Virus record (IMG/VR): IMGVR_UViG_3300034684_000301
Span: 1 to 27,676 of that record
Reading direction: 5' to 3' (one strand)
Source: a virus
Length of the DNA stretch: 27,676 bases
Part shown: piece after piece, positions 19,273 through 27,675 of the stretch
Layout: each line of letters opens with the position of its first letter
Numbering within the stretch: position 1 is the stretch's first letter
Made by a program: the position numbers and the translations under genes
The notes under the pieces: model-generated
Told to the model about the DNA's origin: nothing
What the model saw: the letters and a program-made list of their open reading frames with translations, nothing else
Databases searched by the model: none

Positions 19273-20646
19273 ATGAGCGAAAGATTAAACTATTTCAGTG
19301 GATTTGAGATGATGGAGGTGGAAAATGGCTCATTTTCTGCACTGATCACGGAACTGGACGAAGGTTCCACACTATTTGAAGAGCTGGGCAAAACACCATC
19401 CCCGGTACCTGGAGACTCATCAAAAAAATATCGAGGTTATGTACCCTGGGGTGAAGACAACATGCTGCCTTATGAAATCATCGACAGCGTACGTCATGAT
19501 GAAGTGTTGAGCCAGAACAAACTGTTCAACACCCTCACGCTTTATGGCAGCGGAATAAAGATCACCAACAATGCCGGGGAAGAGATCAGCAATGAAGAAA
19601 TAAAAGAATTCTTCGACTACAATAGGTTGCCAAAATTCTACCTGGAACAGGCAACGGATATGAAGCACTTCTTTTTCTCGGTTGCGGTCATTATTCTTTC
19701 GAAGGATGGGAAAAATATCGTGAGATTGCGCCACAAAGAGGCTGTTCACACGCGTTTTGAGCAGGTCAATCCCAAAACCGGCAGAATCGATCATCTATTC
19801 TATGCAAACTGGAAAGATGATCCTACAAAGGAGGAAATTGAAACCATTGAGGTATTGGATCTGAGCAACCCTCTTTGGGATCTGCTGGTTCGAATGGGAA
19901 GAATCCCGGATGATGATGGGAAACTTCAGAAGGAAACCAACACAAGAAAGTTTGCCATTGTCAACATGTTCCCTATACCTGGAACTGCATATTATCCTTT
20001 CGCTTATTGGTACAGTATTTTTCAAAGTGGATGGTTCGACATTAAGCGCCTTATACCAAAAGCAAAGAAAGCCAAGTTCAAGAATGGATCCTCATTCAAA
20101 TACCATGTGGAGATTAATCGCGCATTCTGGGATGACCTGTGCGACCAGGAGGGAATCACGGGAAAGAAAGAACGGATTGAGCGCTGCAACAAAGAAAAAG
20201 AGAACATAAAAAAGTTCCTTACCGGAATTGAAAATAGTGGAAAGATGTGGATTTCCGGTTTCTACATGGCTCCAGATGGTAAAGAAAACAAATACGTGCG
20301 GATCAATAATATTGATGCAGGAAAAGAAGGTGGAGACTGGATCGAAGATAGCGAAGAAGCCAGCAATATGATTTGCTATGCTGATAACATCCACCCATCA
20401 ATGGTAGGAGCTGCACCTGGAAAAAGTAAAGGAAGCTTCAGCGGAAGTGTTCAACGAGAGCTCTTCACAATGAAACAATCACTTGAAAAGTCGTACCAGG
20501 ATATATTGCTGGAGCCTCTCTTCGTGATCAAACGATTCAATGGATGGGAAGATCTAAAATATGATATCCCGGTGATTACGCTCACAACCTTGGACAAAGG
20601 GAAGGATGCCGAAGAAAACACATTAAGAACCGAAGAAGTGGATTAA
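19273..20646 (+). CDS. Portal protein
   Basis: This 457-residue protein fits the portal proteins of Bacteroidales phages: YVPWGEDNMLPYEIIDSV near the N terminus, an alpha/beta body, a conserved segment WFDIKRLIPKAKKAKFKNGS, and a C-terminal crown region with IHPSMVGAAPGKSKGSFSGS. Length and domain order are normal. A portal forms the dodecameric ring at one head vertex through which the terminase packages DNA. It is unusual that the gene lies about 6.5 kb downstream of the terminase and after capsid and protease genes, separated by an accessory block. Confidence 0.75.
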   Translation: MSERLNYFSGFEMMEVENGSFSALITELDEGSTLFEELGKTPSPVPGDSSKKYRGYVPWGEDNMLPYEIIDSVRHDEVLSQNKLFNTLTLYGSGIKITNNAGEEISNEEIKEFFDYNRLPKFYLEQATDMKHFFFSVAVIILSKDGKNIVRLRHKEAVHTRFEQVNPKTGRIDHLFYANWKDDPTKEEIETIEVLDLSNPLWDLLVRMGRIPDDDGKLQKETNTRKFAIVNMFPIPGTAYYPFAYWYSIFQSGWFDIKRLIPKAKKAKFKNGSSFKYHVEINRAFWDDLCDQEGITGKKERIERCNKEKENIKKFLTGIENSGKMWISGFYMAPDGKENKYVRINNIDAGKEGGDWIEDSEEASNMICYADNIHPSMVGAAPGKSKGSFSGSVQRELFTMKQSLEKSYQDILLEPLFVIKRFNGWEDLKYDIPVITLTTLDKGKDAEENTLRTEEVD

Positions 20647-20649
20647 GTT

Positions 20650-20982
20650 ATGTTTGAATTTCTCCAACAGAATTGGGAAAGTTTGTTCGCTTTCATTACT
20701 GGTGGCGGACTTCTTTCAATCGGAACAGCAAAATATGCTCGCAAAAGTGCCCAGGCAAATGCCATGAAAGAATGGCAGGGGATTTACCAGGAAACAATCA
20801 AGGATCTGCGAACTGACAAAGATCTCCTCAAAGAGGATATTGCTGACCTGAGGAAAGTGGTCGATCAAAATACTTTCGACATTGAGGAGCTGAAAAGCTA
20901 TGAATGTATTGTGATCGATTGTGCGCTTAGAAAAAAAAGGCCTAGAATCATAAGAAAAACAGATCATGACCAGGAAGATTGA
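20650..20982 (+). CDS. Holin-like membrane protein with coiled coil
   Basis: This 110-residue protein has one N-terminal hydrophobic segment at about 10-27 (ESLFAFITGGGLLSIGTAKY), then a charged helical region forming a coiled coil (LRTDKDLLKEDIADLRKVVD), and a basic C terminus. Such proteins sit directly before the endolysin in many Bacteroidales prophages and are taken as holins. The gene begins 3 nt after the portal stop codon and overlaps the amidase start by 17 nt. The role follows from position and topology only. Confidence 0.6.
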   Translation: MFEFLQQNWESLFAFITGGGLLSIGTAKYARKSAQANAMKEWQGIYQETIKDLRTDKDLLKEDIADLRKVVDQNTFDIEELKSYECIVIDCALRKKRPRIIRKTDHDQED

Positions 20983-21373
20983 GAAAATAATCATCCACTG
21001 TTCAGCAACTCCTGAAGGAAGACATGTGACAGTGAAAGAAATTGCAAGGTGGCATCGGGATCGGGGATTTTCGGGCATCGGTTATCATTGGGTGGTTTAT
21101 CTGGACGGAACAGTTCACAAAGGAAGGCCGGAGGCAATCAACGGAGCTCACACTGTGGGGCAGAATGCAAATAGCATTGGCGTCTGTTACATTGGAGGAG
21201 TGGACCAGAAGATGAAAGCTAAAGATACGCGAACACCAGCACAGAGAATTGCACTGAGAGAGTTGGTGAAAGATATCCAGTCAAGATATCCCGGTGCAAC
21301 AGTTCATGGTCACAATGAATTCGCTGCTAAAGATTGTCCCAGTTTTGACGTTCAAAAAGAATTTGGATTATGA
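20966..21373 (+). CDS. N-acetylmuramoyl-L-alanine amidase endolysin (T7-lysozyme type)
   Basis: This 135-residue protein matches Amidase_2 / T7-lysozyme-like enzymes. Zinc ligands His11 (IIIHCSATP), His116 and Cys124 (HNEFAAKDC), and catalytic Tyr40 (GIGYHWVV) and Lys122 are all present at the spacing of the T7 enzyme. SIGVCYIGG (70-78) and CPSFDV are conserved too. It cleaves the MurNAc-L-Ala bond in peptidoglycan at lysis. It has no signal peptide, so it needs a holin, which fits the membrane protein just upstream. It overlaps the next gene by ATGA. Confidence 0.92.
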   Translation: MTRKIEKIIIHCSATPEGRHVTVKEIARWHRDRGFSGIGYHWVVYLDGTVHKGRPEAINGAHTVGQNANSIGVCYIGGVDQKMKAKDTRTPAQRIALRELVKDIQSRYPGATVHGHNEFAAKDCPSFDVQKEFGL

Positions 21374-22251
21374 TCACAAATATTGAGGATTTTGTAAAAT
21401 ACATTCCTACAGCCAGGGGCACTCATTTCGAGGATATTTATCCATTCATTGAGGAAGCGGTGATCTGGGTAGAGCAGGAATTATTTGGTTCTGAATTAGT
21501 GACTTCAATTAAAGCCGCGCAGGCAGGAAGTGATGAACAAAAGATGTTGGATTCAATCATTGCACTAAAAGCGTACTCCACGGCTATTCCATTTCTTGAT
21601 GTGGTGCAGACTGCCAATGGCTTTGCAGTGGTGAACAATGCAAATCAAGCGCCAGCAAGTAAGGAAAGAGTGGAGCGATTATTGATTCACGTGGAAGAGC
21701 GTTTATATTTTCATATTGATTCACTGATTGAATATATTCAGAAAATTGTAACATTGTTTGAAAAATGGAGATTGTTCCCGAAATTCAACACATTGACTGA
21801 GTTGATGTATTGGAGCGGGAACGAATTCATGATCTATTGCGGTGAATATGAATTATTTGATAACCGCGAGTCTGTGATTAAATATGAAGCGGCTAAGCGA
21901 AGAATCCCTTATTTGGAGTTGCGGCGTCTTCATGGATCAATAAAAGGATTCCAGGACGTAGAAATATCTTCTTATATCAGTCGTGATTACCTGAATGAGC
22001 TGATCGAAAAAAGGCGTAATGGAACATCGACCGACGATGATAAGAGAATGTTGAATCGATTGAAATCAGTAATCGGACTTTACATGAGGAACGATGATCT
22101 GAAAGCGGAAGAACAACTCAAGGCGATCGTGAACCTGATGGTAAAGGATGTTGAAAAATACGCCACCTACGCTTCATCCGAAGAATATCAATTGAAAATC
22201 ACTGAGAGATACCAAAACCTGGAGGAAGATCCAACCTATTTTTTCATGTAA
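21370..22251 (+). CDS. Head-tail connector-type protein (probably DUF6712)
   Basis: This 293-residue helical protein contains SIIALKAYSTAIPFLDVVQT followed by ANGFAVVNNANQAPASKERV, a pattern I associate with DUF6712 proteins of Bacteroidales phages, which lie in the head-completion position after the portal. The C-terminal half is charged helical (YISRDYLNELIEKRRNGTST). It overlaps the amidase stop codon and the next start codon, so it is co-translated. A connector or adaptor role is inferred from position. Confidence 0.6.
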   Translation: MITNIEDFVKYIPTARGTHFEDIYPFIEEAVIWVEQELFGSELVTSIKAAQAGSDEQKMLDSIIALKAYSTAIPFLDVVQTANGFAVVNNANQAPASKERVERLLIHVEERLYFHIDSLIEYIQKIVTLFEKWRLFPKFNTLTELMYWSGNEFMIYCGEYELFDNRESVIKYEAAKRRIPYLELRRLHGSIKGFQDVEISSYISRDYLNELIEKRRNGTSTDDDKRMLNRLKSVIGLYMRNDDLKAEEQLKAIVNLMVKDVEKYATYASSEEYQLKITERYQNLEEDPTYFFM

Positions 22252-23021
22252 TGGAAGATCAAATCGAATTGACTGCGCCAACTAGCTGGAAATTGCTGAA
22301 CGAGAAGCAACTTTTGTATGCTTCCTGGCTGCTCTCTACCGGTGATTTAACTGCTGAGGAGATCTGGACTTATGCTTTCATCCGATTCACCGGTGTCAAA
22401 GTGAAATATCACGGTTTGCAGGGGGTGCTTCTCTCATATAAGAAAAAGCAATTCACTTTGGATCCTCAGGAATGTCTTTCATTTGCCAGACAATTCCAAT
22501 TTTTGACTGCTGGAATTGATGAGATAGTCCCTCTGAAAAAGATGTCAGGTAACGAGAGTAGTGATGCCAGGTTAAGAGGCGCCTCACTCGCTCAGTATCT
22601 TGCATGTGAAAATTACTACCAGGCATTCCTGTTCAAGAAAAACCCGGAATACTTGAATAAGCTTTGTGCATGTTTTTACATTAAAGGGAAATTTAATGAC
22701 GGGAAAACAGAGAAGCGTGCACGGAAATTCGCGAGGCTTCCTTTCCATGTCCGCTACACTGTTTTCCTGTGGTTTAGCGGATTGAAAAAGGTTTTGAAAA
22801 ACCATTTTCCGAATTATTTCATTGAAATGGAAGTTGATGAAACTGACTCCCCCACTCCCCCAAACATGCGCAAACAGATTGAGCAGATGTTGCGAGCTTT
22901 AAGTGGAGGCGATGTGACAAAGGTTGGCGAGATTTATGACGTTGATACATGGACTGCCCTGGCAGAACTTGATGCAAAGGCATATGAATATAATGTAATG
23001 AAGCAAAAAATGAAGAAATGA
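22251..23021 (+). CDS. Virion assembly protein of unknown type
   Basis: This 256-residue protein has an N-terminal portion with WKLLNEKQLLYASWLLSTGD and a C-terminal helical end (MRKQIEQMLRALSGGDVTKV). The N-terminal pattern of small helices acting on an output count and the C-terminal LSGGD element are reminiscent of tail-assembly chaperone-type proteins, but I cannot assign it. It overlaps both neighbours by one to four bases. Confidence 0.5.
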   Translation: MEDQIELTAPTSWKLLNEKQLLYASWLLSTGDLTAEEIWTYAFIRFTGVKVKYHGLQGVLLSYKKKQFTLDPQECLSFARQFQFLTAGIDEIVPLKKMSGNESSDARLRGASLAQYLACENYYQAFLFKKNPEYLNKLCACFYIKGKFNDGKTEKRARKFARLPFHVRYTVFLWFSGLKKVLKNHFPNYFIEMEVDETDSPTPPNMRKQIEQMLRALSGGDVTKVGEIYDVDTWTALAELDAKAYEYNVMKQKMKK

Positions 23022-23518
23022 GCCAGTTCGACACACATGCATATTTCGAAAAGGAAATTCGCGACAAGATGAAGCTTGCAGTAAGCGGCGGATATGTGTA
23101 CAGTAAGGTAACATCAATGCAGCACATGGAAGAAGTGATTGACGAATTCCGCTATCACACAGCATTCTTTGCAGTCGATGACACAGAGGATGGATTCACG
23201 TTCCAAGCCGGTGGTGGATACATGGATCGAAAAACCATAGTTGTTTACATTTTGAAGCAATATCGTTTTGGTGATATGAATTCTCAGAAGAATGCTCTTG
23301 ATGAGTGTAAAATGATCTATAAAAATGTGCTCAAAAAGCTGATTCGCGACAAAAGCCGGTTGGAAAATCAAATGGTTTACCTGGTAACTGAACGAATCCC
23401 ATACAATGAGATCCCGGGTATCTTCGCAAATAACTGCACAGGACTTTTCTTCACAATACCTGTGAATATCCCTACAGATCTCTCATATAAAGATGAAGAA
23501 TGGATTACAAATCAGTAA
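23018..23518 (+). CDS. Putative tail-completion / connector protein
   Basis: This 166-residue alpha/beta protein has an N-terminal helical part, a central strand with Gly-rich turn (FTFQAGGGYMDRKTIVVYIL), then a helix with DECKMIYKNVLKKLIRDKSR and a final strand GLFFTIPVNIP. Size and order suit a head-tail joining or tail-terminator protein. ATGA overlap upstream and a 19-nt overlap downstream. No firm family. Confidence 0.5.
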   Translation: MSQFDTHAYFEKEIRDKMKLAVSGGYVYSKVTSMQHMEEVIDEFRYHTAFFAVDDTEDGFTFQAGGGYMDRKTIVVYILKQYRFGDMNSQKNALDECKMIYKNVLKKLIRDKSRLENQMVYLVTERIPYNEIPGIFANNCTGLFFTIPVNIPTDLSYKDEEWITNQ

Positions 23519-23934
23519 ATAGAGATAAAGAAAAGTATCTGGATGAATGGGCTGAACTTATGATCACCTTTTGGGGCGAGCGAATGGATGCCGAAAGGGT
23601 TGGCGTTTCACAGCGTCCGGATGGGACTCCACGTTATTCATCCGGAGAATTGAGGAGAAGTTTCACGGTATCACTGATGAAACAGGCTGGTGGAGACACT
23701 GCAAAAATAGATCACATGTTCAAATATTATGGAATGTACCTCGATGGAGGTGTTTTCCCTGGCACGAAAGGTAGCGGTGGCCAGAACAGAATTTCTAATC
23801 CCAATCGCGTTCCTAAACCCTGGCAAGCTAAGAAATACTGGTACAGTCAAAGAAGACTTCAGGAGAAAATGATTGAACTAACCGGCCATGATTACCTGAA
23901 CAGCATAGCATACATACTCCGAAACGGTGGATGA
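23500..23934 (+). CDS. Putative HK97-gp10-like or minor virion protein
   Basis: This 144-residue basic protein contains RPDGTPRYSSGELRRSFTVS and GMYLDGGVFPGTKGSGGQNR, followed by RVPKPWQAKKYWYSQRRLQE. The S-G-x-L-R-R-S segment and the following YGMYLDGG loop resemble the gp10-like connector proteins of siphoviruses. It is the last gene of late unit B, 26 nt before a terminator. The function is inferred from neighbourhood. Confidence 0.5.
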   Translation: MDYKSVNRDKEKYLDEWAELMITFWGERMDAERVGVSQRPDGTPRYSSGELRRSFTVSLMKQAGGDTAKIDHMFKYYGMYLDGGVFPGTKGSGGQNRISNPNRVPKPWQAKKYWYSQRRLQEKMIELTGHDYLNSIAYILRNGG

Positions 23935-23960
23935 CTCTCTTGTTATTGATTTAGCCAATG

Positions 23961-23988
23961 CGGTCTGTTGTGAAACAGGCCGTTTTTT
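23961..23988 (+). terminator. Intrinsic terminator before the tail-fibre unit
   Basis: Stem CGGTCTGTT/AACAGGCCG (9 bp, one T-G pair) closed by a GTGA (GNRA) tetraloop and followed by six T. Confidence 0.85.
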
Positions 23989-23991
23989 AAT

Positions 23992-24027
23992 TGTCTTTTT
24001 TCGCAATACCCATCTGGGCTATTTTTG
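23992..24027 (+). promoter_or_regulatory. Late promoter C (TGTCTTTTTT-N18-TATTTTTG)
   Basis: Boxes at 23992-24001 and 24020-24027, 18-nt spacer, then AATAAAA. It lies 19 nt before the ATG at 24047 and would drive the two receptor-binding genes. Confidence 0.65.
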
Positions 24028-24046
24028 AATAAAAAACAGGTACGAA

Positions 24047-24673
24047 ATGACGTTTGAAGAACTCTTACTGGCACTTGAGCAACATAGCGATTTAATTGCT
24101 AATGAAACCAAAACAGGACGAAATACCAACGTTCGCGTAGGGTTACTCGGGAGAAAAGTAGCAGATATACTCAGAGAACTTGGAGATCCTGCGAAGAAAT
24201 ACCTGAGCAAGGTTGAAGAAGATACTGCTCAAGAGATTATCACCTTCCTGAAAGGTAGCATTTCCGAGGGCTTGATCGATACGGCCGGTATCGTTGCCCG
24301 TGCAGGTATAGTATCCTCGGGAGTGGTTGCGTCCGGCCTGGCAGAAGTAGAGGAGTCCGATACCGAAGGCGTGATAGTGCCGGGGGTGACAGAGGTGAGT
24401 GAATCAAGCACAGTAACTACTCTCGGAAGTCTTTCGAATGTTGATACATCAGCGGATGAACCGGATGCATACGACATGGTACTTGCCCGTAACCGGGGAT
24501 CGGACAGGTGGTATAAAAAACCTTTGAGCGACTTTCAAGGAAAAGACGGTGTGATTGTCTATCCGACCATGTTTTTGAATCCTTTAACCGGAAAGCTGAT
24601 CCTTCAGGTCCCGACAAATAATTACGAAAACCGGTTCTTTGTTGAAAACGGACATCTAATAATCAGGCAGTAA
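24047..24673 (+). CDS. Tail-fibre or adaptor protein
   Basis: This 208-residue protein has a helical N terminus and a segment QEIITFLKGSISEGLIDTAG, a turn common in Bacteroidales phage fibre proteins. A low-complexity Val/Ser/Thr/Glu stretch follows (about 85-130), and then a small C-terminal domain (DGVIVYPTMFLNPLTGKLIL). It lies 5 nt before the large spike gene in the same unit and could form the link between tail and spike. No enzymatic motif is visible. Confidence 0.55.
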   Translation: MTFEELLLALEQHSDLIANETKTGRNTNVRVGLLGRKVADILRELGDPAKKYLSKVEEDTAQEIITFLKGSISEGLIDTAGIVARAGIVSSGVVASGLAEVEESDTEGVIVPGVTEVSESSTVTTLGSLSNVDTSADEPDAYDMVLARNRGSDRWYKKPLSDFQGKDGVIVYPTMFLNPLTGKLILQVPTNNYENRFFVENGHLIIRQ

Positions 24674-24678
24674 GTAAT

Positions 24679-27588
24679 ATGGCACAGGATATAGATTTAG
24701 GAAAAATATCGCTCACCCCGAAAGGAACATGGACAATGGATGTACAAGTTGAGTATAACGACGTGTGGGCCTATAGTAATGCGAAGTTCCTTGCCTTACA
24801 GAATTCCAAAGGTGTCGCCCCGTCCGACGACGGAGTGTATTGGTATCAACTTTCATTATCCGGGGATAGTGCTTACGAAGTAGCTATTAAACAGGGATTT
24901 GTCGGGACGGAAGAGGAATGGATACAGTCGCTGAAACAACCGGCTACTGACGCGGCCGCGATGGCTACGGCTGCAGTTGAGAGCATGGATGTCAGGTATG
25001 GGGAGAAGATCGAAGAAATTAAAACCGAATTGGAATCCACTGTTGACGATGCCGTAGCCGACCGGGTTGCAAGACCGCTACTTATCTCTGAAAAGGAAAT
25101 AAAGGTCGGTGCCTATAAAATAGGAGGTGAAGACATTGACATATACGAACGTAGTGTAAGGCTACTCGACTTACCCCAGTCAGTGGATGAGACCATCGAT
25201 TATGTAGTTGCCGATGAGCCGCTTGGCTACGGACTTTATTTTAAAGTTGAGTCGCTTGTTGTTTCTACAGGTAAAGGTCTAAGTGCTCAATTTTTTAATC
25301 AAAATTATGAAGTATCAGGTTATGTGATAAATAATGATTTTCAATCTGTCATTACGATAAAATGTAAAGCCGCTGTGCCCGATGCTGTCGACGGAATACT
25401 TCATGTCAGGTATTGCAAGTTTGAGGGTGAAATGATAGAAATGACGTTAAATTTATCAACCTCTGACCCGATTGACACGACTAACTTTATTATTCCACCT
25501 TTAAAATATAACAAGAAGTTTGCTATAAGTATGTCAACTGATGACACTGGGGCAGACGATTACGCAAAGATATTTCAGTATTTCAATGGTGGTTTTATCA
25601 ATAGTCTTGTTGATGGAAATCATTATTGGCATAACGGAATGCTTTTCCCAGACGGTGGATGGCTTTCACGTGCATTGACTTATACTGATGGCTGTGGTGT
25701 TCAAAGGAGATTCCCTGTTCAATCTGCATCATGGTTTAATCTAAGAAATCAGTATTGGAGTGGTCCAGTAAAAGATATTGAACCTATTGAGCTTACACGT
25801 TCAGCCAGCGGATGGCCCTTCCTTTATTGGCAAGATATTGAGGAGATGCTTGATTTTGATGGTGCTGTTTCATTGCATGATGTGCAAGACCCAGCAGTAG
25901 ATGATTATGCTGGGGGTACTATCCAAGAGATTATTAATGGTATTAATGACGCTCAAGATAATTATATCTATCCGAGATTGGGACGCAAGCTGCTTATCAT
26001 GACAGAGCCAAATGGAGATTATAAGTATGTAGAGGCAGCATTACAAATCCCAGAGATTAAACTGATTACAAGACAACAATCAGAAGGAGGTTTCAGTGTT
26101 ATCGATGTAAATACTATCGACATCTCAACGAAGGTTAAATTGATAAGATATTTCAGTGATAGTGGATCTTTGCAGTCGCATAAAGACTGGTTTCTTGCGA
26201 ATATTATCGCTCCATCTCTATCTAACGGAGATAAGATGTATGGAGATTTTGGTATGCATGGTTTTGGACAAAATGGTGGGTCTTATACGTTTGAAACATT
26301 ACCAACAATGAATAAGCCAATGTTCTTTGATTGGCTTTGCGATACCTATGGAGAAGAGGGTTCGGATGAACTGTGGTTCTGCACACAAGACGAGTTTATA
26401 TGTTATCAGTTAACAAAAGCGCAAACCACTATAAAAGTGGTACAAGAAGTTGATAAGGTGCACTTAAAAATATTCATACCCAGAATACCTAATGTTCATT
26501 GGAACGAGATTTCAATTTTATATGAGGGCGCCAATCTTCCTGTAACAAGTGTAGAAGTACCTGGTAGCGTGGTAACACTATCTCACGCAAATACAACGGA
26601 TGGATTTATGATAAATTTAAGTACAAATGACAGATTACTTGTTAATGCTGAAAAATATACCTCATACTTTGAAAGCGTATATGATAGCGAAGAAACGGGA
26701 TTAGTGAAGTATGCTCTTGGTAATGCCAACTATTTTATCCAACGGCTTAATCCTGCTTTACAGAATCCTTTCACTTCACGGATACAAGCACTAATAGCAG
26801 CACCCACCTTGATATCCATTGTAATAAATGGGGGTGAATTAACTACACAGTCGCAATCTGTCTCTATCACTATCAATAAGACTGGTGGTAATCCCACGCA
26901 TTATAGAGCAGGTGAGTCCAGTGATTTGTCAGCCGTATCTTGGATACCGTATGTGAGTGATGATGTAACTTTCTTCCTGTCTGATCAGTTTGGAGCTAAA
27001 ACAGTTTATCTTCAATTAATGAACGCTTTTGGAAATTCATTAGTTGTGTCAGATACCATTGAACTTGTTGAGGCTGACCTTGCACTCAATAGCATCACGA
27101 TCAATGGTGGCGATTTGTCAACGAACGATCCGGTTGTTTCCATCTTGTTCAATTTTGTAGGATCAGCAACACATTATATGGTTAGTGAAAGTTCTATATT
27201 TGACGGAGCATCTTGGGTTGCAATGGAAAACCCGGTAAATTTCACACTCTCTTCAGGTTCTTATGGAAGTAAAACGGTTTACGCTAAGTTGAAAAACGAT
27301 AACACCTTAATAACAAGCGACACAAAAAGCGCCACAATAGAATTGCTGGATACAGTAACAATCGTGCTTGATTCTATTCAGATTAATGGTGGCGACAGTT
27401 ATACTGGGTCTGATAGTGTTTTGATAACTCCGTCATACTCAAACACACCAACCCATTACAGGGTGGGCGAGTCAGCTGATCTTTCTCTGGAAACTTGGAT
27501 TCCTTATACTTCGGGTGATATTTCATACACTTTATCTACTGGCTATGGAGTTAACCCACATTGCAGCTTGATCATGAATAGAAGTTAA
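24679..27588 (+). CDS. Large tail spike / receptor-binding protein with deacetylase-like domain and Ig-like repeats
   Basis: This 969-residue protein has an N-terminal anchor (1-130) with WAYSNAKFLALQNSKGVAPS and the fibre motif GFVGTEEEWIQSLK. A middle domain around 279-600 begins KKFAISMSTDDTGADDY, where D288-D289 match the NodB-type DD of polysaccharide deacetylase-like domains, and has H400 in SLHDV. Three C-terminal repeats of about 93 residues start near 710, 802 and 896; each has INGG and a THYxxxES segment. The third repeat is cut short, ending MNRS. From about 25240 on the DNA is AT-richer than before, a sign of mosaic exchange between anchor and receptor-binding part. It probably binds and modifies host capsular polysaccharide. 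Confidence 0.7.
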   Translation: MAQDIDLGKISLTPKGTWTMDVQVEYNDVWAYSNAKFLALQNSKGVAPSDDGVYWYQLSLSGDSAYEVAIKQGFVGTEEEWIQSLKQPATDAAAMATAAVESMDVRYGEKIEEIKTELESTVDDAVADRVARPLLISEKEIKVGAYKIGGEDIDIYERSVRLLDLPQSVDETIDYVVADEPLGYGLYFKVESLVVSTGKGLSAQFFNQNYEVSGYVINNDFQSVITIKCKAAVPDAVDGILHVRYCKFEGEMIEMTLNLSTSDPIDTTNFIIPPLKYNKKFAISMSTDDTGADDYAKIFQYFNGGFINSLVDGNHYWHNGMLFPDGGWLSRALTYTDGCGVQRRFPVQSASWFNLRNQYWSGPVKDIEPIELTRSASGWPFLYWQDIEEMLDFDGAVSLHDVQDPAVDDYAGGTIQEIINGINDAQDNYIYPRLGRKLLIMTEPNGDYKYVEAALQIPEIKLITRQQSEGGFSVIDVNTIDISTKVKLIRYFSDSGSLQSHKDWFLANIIAPSLSNGDKMYGDFGMHGFGQNGGSYTFETLPTMNKPMFFDWLCDTYGEEGSDELWFCTQDEFICYQLTKAQTTIKVVQEVDKVHLKIFIPRIPNVHWNEISILYEGANLPVTSVEVPGSVVTLSHANTTDGFMINLSTNDRLLVNAEKYTSYFESVYDSEETGLVKYALGNANYFIQRLNPALQNPFTSRIQALIAAPTLISIVINGGELTTQSQSVSITINKTGGNPTHYRAGESSDLSAVSWIPYVSDDVTFFLSDQFGAKTVYLQLMNAFGNSLVVSDTIELVEADLALNSITINGGDLSTNDPVVSILFNFVGSATHYMVSESSIFDGASWVAMENPVNFTLSSGSYGSKTVYAKLKNDNTLITSDTKSATIELLDTVTIVLDSIQINGGDSYTGSDSVLITPSYSNTPTHYRVGESADLSLETWIPYTSGDISYTLSTGYGVNPHCSLIMNRS

Positions 27589-27634
27589 ATATCTACTTTT
27601 TTAGTGTTAAATTCGTTGGTTTTGGGTGTTGGTC

Positions 27635-27675
27635 CTCATTATGAATTTTCATATCAAGTTGATATTCAATATGAG
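27635..27675. repeat. Imperfect 41-bp inverted repeat at the right window edge
   Basis: Outer arms CTCATTATGAAT and ATTCAATATGAG pair at 10 of 12 positions. The centre is a perfect dyad ATATCAA-g-TTGATAT (27651-27665). It lies 46 bp after the spike stop codon with no T-run. It could be a regulatory or recombination site; the window ends before its context can be seen. Confidence 0.4.

Noticed and set aside
27480-27588. Frameshift explaining the short last repeat of the tail spike
   Set aside because: The last residues (LIMN) still align in frame with LQLMN of the first repeat, and the other two frames stop quickly or give no continuation of the repeat.
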